13,695 bases of DNA from JACZWL01 sp046756445 (GTDB taxonomy: Bacteria > Pseudomonadota > Gammaproteobacteria > Steroidobacterales > Woeseiaceae), in assembly GCA_046756445.1 (NCBI GenBank), contig JBHHWI010000083.1:1-13695 (forward strand). The letters are read 5' to 3'. A model generated the notes under the pieces. That model was given only the letters and a program-made list of their open reading frames with translations, was not told the DNA's origin and did not search any database. Within the stretch, counting starts at the first letter, position 1; each line of letters starts with the position of its first letter. A program made the position numbers and the translations under genes. This document shows, one piece after another, positions 13,662 through 13,695 of this stretch.

Positions 13662-13695
13662 ATGAATCCCATTTTTGCACGTCGCGCGGTGGGCG
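13662..13695 (+). CDS. Start of an unidentified gene, cut by window end
   Basis: Eleven codons are visible (MNPIFARRAVG). The start is strongly supported by AAGGAG at 13649-13654, seven bases before the ATG. The basic residues followed by V and G could open a signal peptide or a membrane helix, but too little is present to name the product. Confidence 0.65.
   Translation, partial: MNPIFARRAVG

Overview
The window reads as ordinary chromosome from a GC-rich Gram-negative bacterium, most likely a heterotrophic gammaproteobacterium. This rests on the outer-membrane type DUF5916 protein, the Lrp-controlled branched-chain keto acid dehydrogenase operon, the AlgZ/AlgR-like two-component pair and the TolB-like/TPR membrane protein. 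A marine or soil lineage near Woeseiaceae/Chromatiales fits by recall, but this is a weak inference. No tRNA, rRNA, CRISPR array, prophage or insertion sequence was seen.

Layout, left to right. (1) A leftward bifunctional kinase-like gene (aminoglycoside-phosphotransferase fold plus P-loop kinase, 82-1668) is divergent from a rightward membrane-anchored TolB-like/TPR protein (1837-3438). The 168 bp between them carries a perfect 18-bp palindrome and repeated CGGGTTAC motifs. (2) A leftward operon bkdA1-bkdA2-bkdB (6902 to 3435) encodes E1-alpha, E1-beta and E2 of a branched-chain 2-oxoacid dehydrogenase. Its last gene converges on the TPR gene with stop codons sharing the bases TTAA. (3) A divergent Lrp/AsnC regulator (7131-7598), the probable controller of bkd, has a 15-bp palindrome over its own predicted -10 region. 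(4) A rightward type II toxin-antitoxin pair with a VapC/FitB-like PIN toxin (7698-8392) has both genes starting at TTG, a 4-base overlap, and a 9-8-9 inverted repeat across the promoter and leader. (5) A leftward module holds a LytS/AlgZ-type histidine kinase, a LytTR response regulator (26-base overlap) and, after two adjacent hairpins, a secreted DUF5916/CBM9-like outer-membrane protein. (6) The right end holds the body of a small leftward envelope-type protein lacking a normal start, abutting the 3' end of a rightward TauE/SafE (TSUP) permease with an in-frame stop. This looks like a deletion scar between two formerly divergent genes. A new rightward gene starts at 13662 and runs off the window.

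How the genes work together: the Lrp protein and the bkd operon form a self-contained unit for Val/Leu/Ile catabolism, but without E3, which must come from another locus. The sensor kinase and LytTR regulator probably act on an envelope function, and DUF5916 lies immediately downstream as a candidate target. No clearly new multi-gene system is evident. The points most worth a second look are the right-end scar, the toxin-antitoxin control region, the palindromes in the two divergent intergenic regions, and the hairpins and possible LytTR site ahead of DUF5916.
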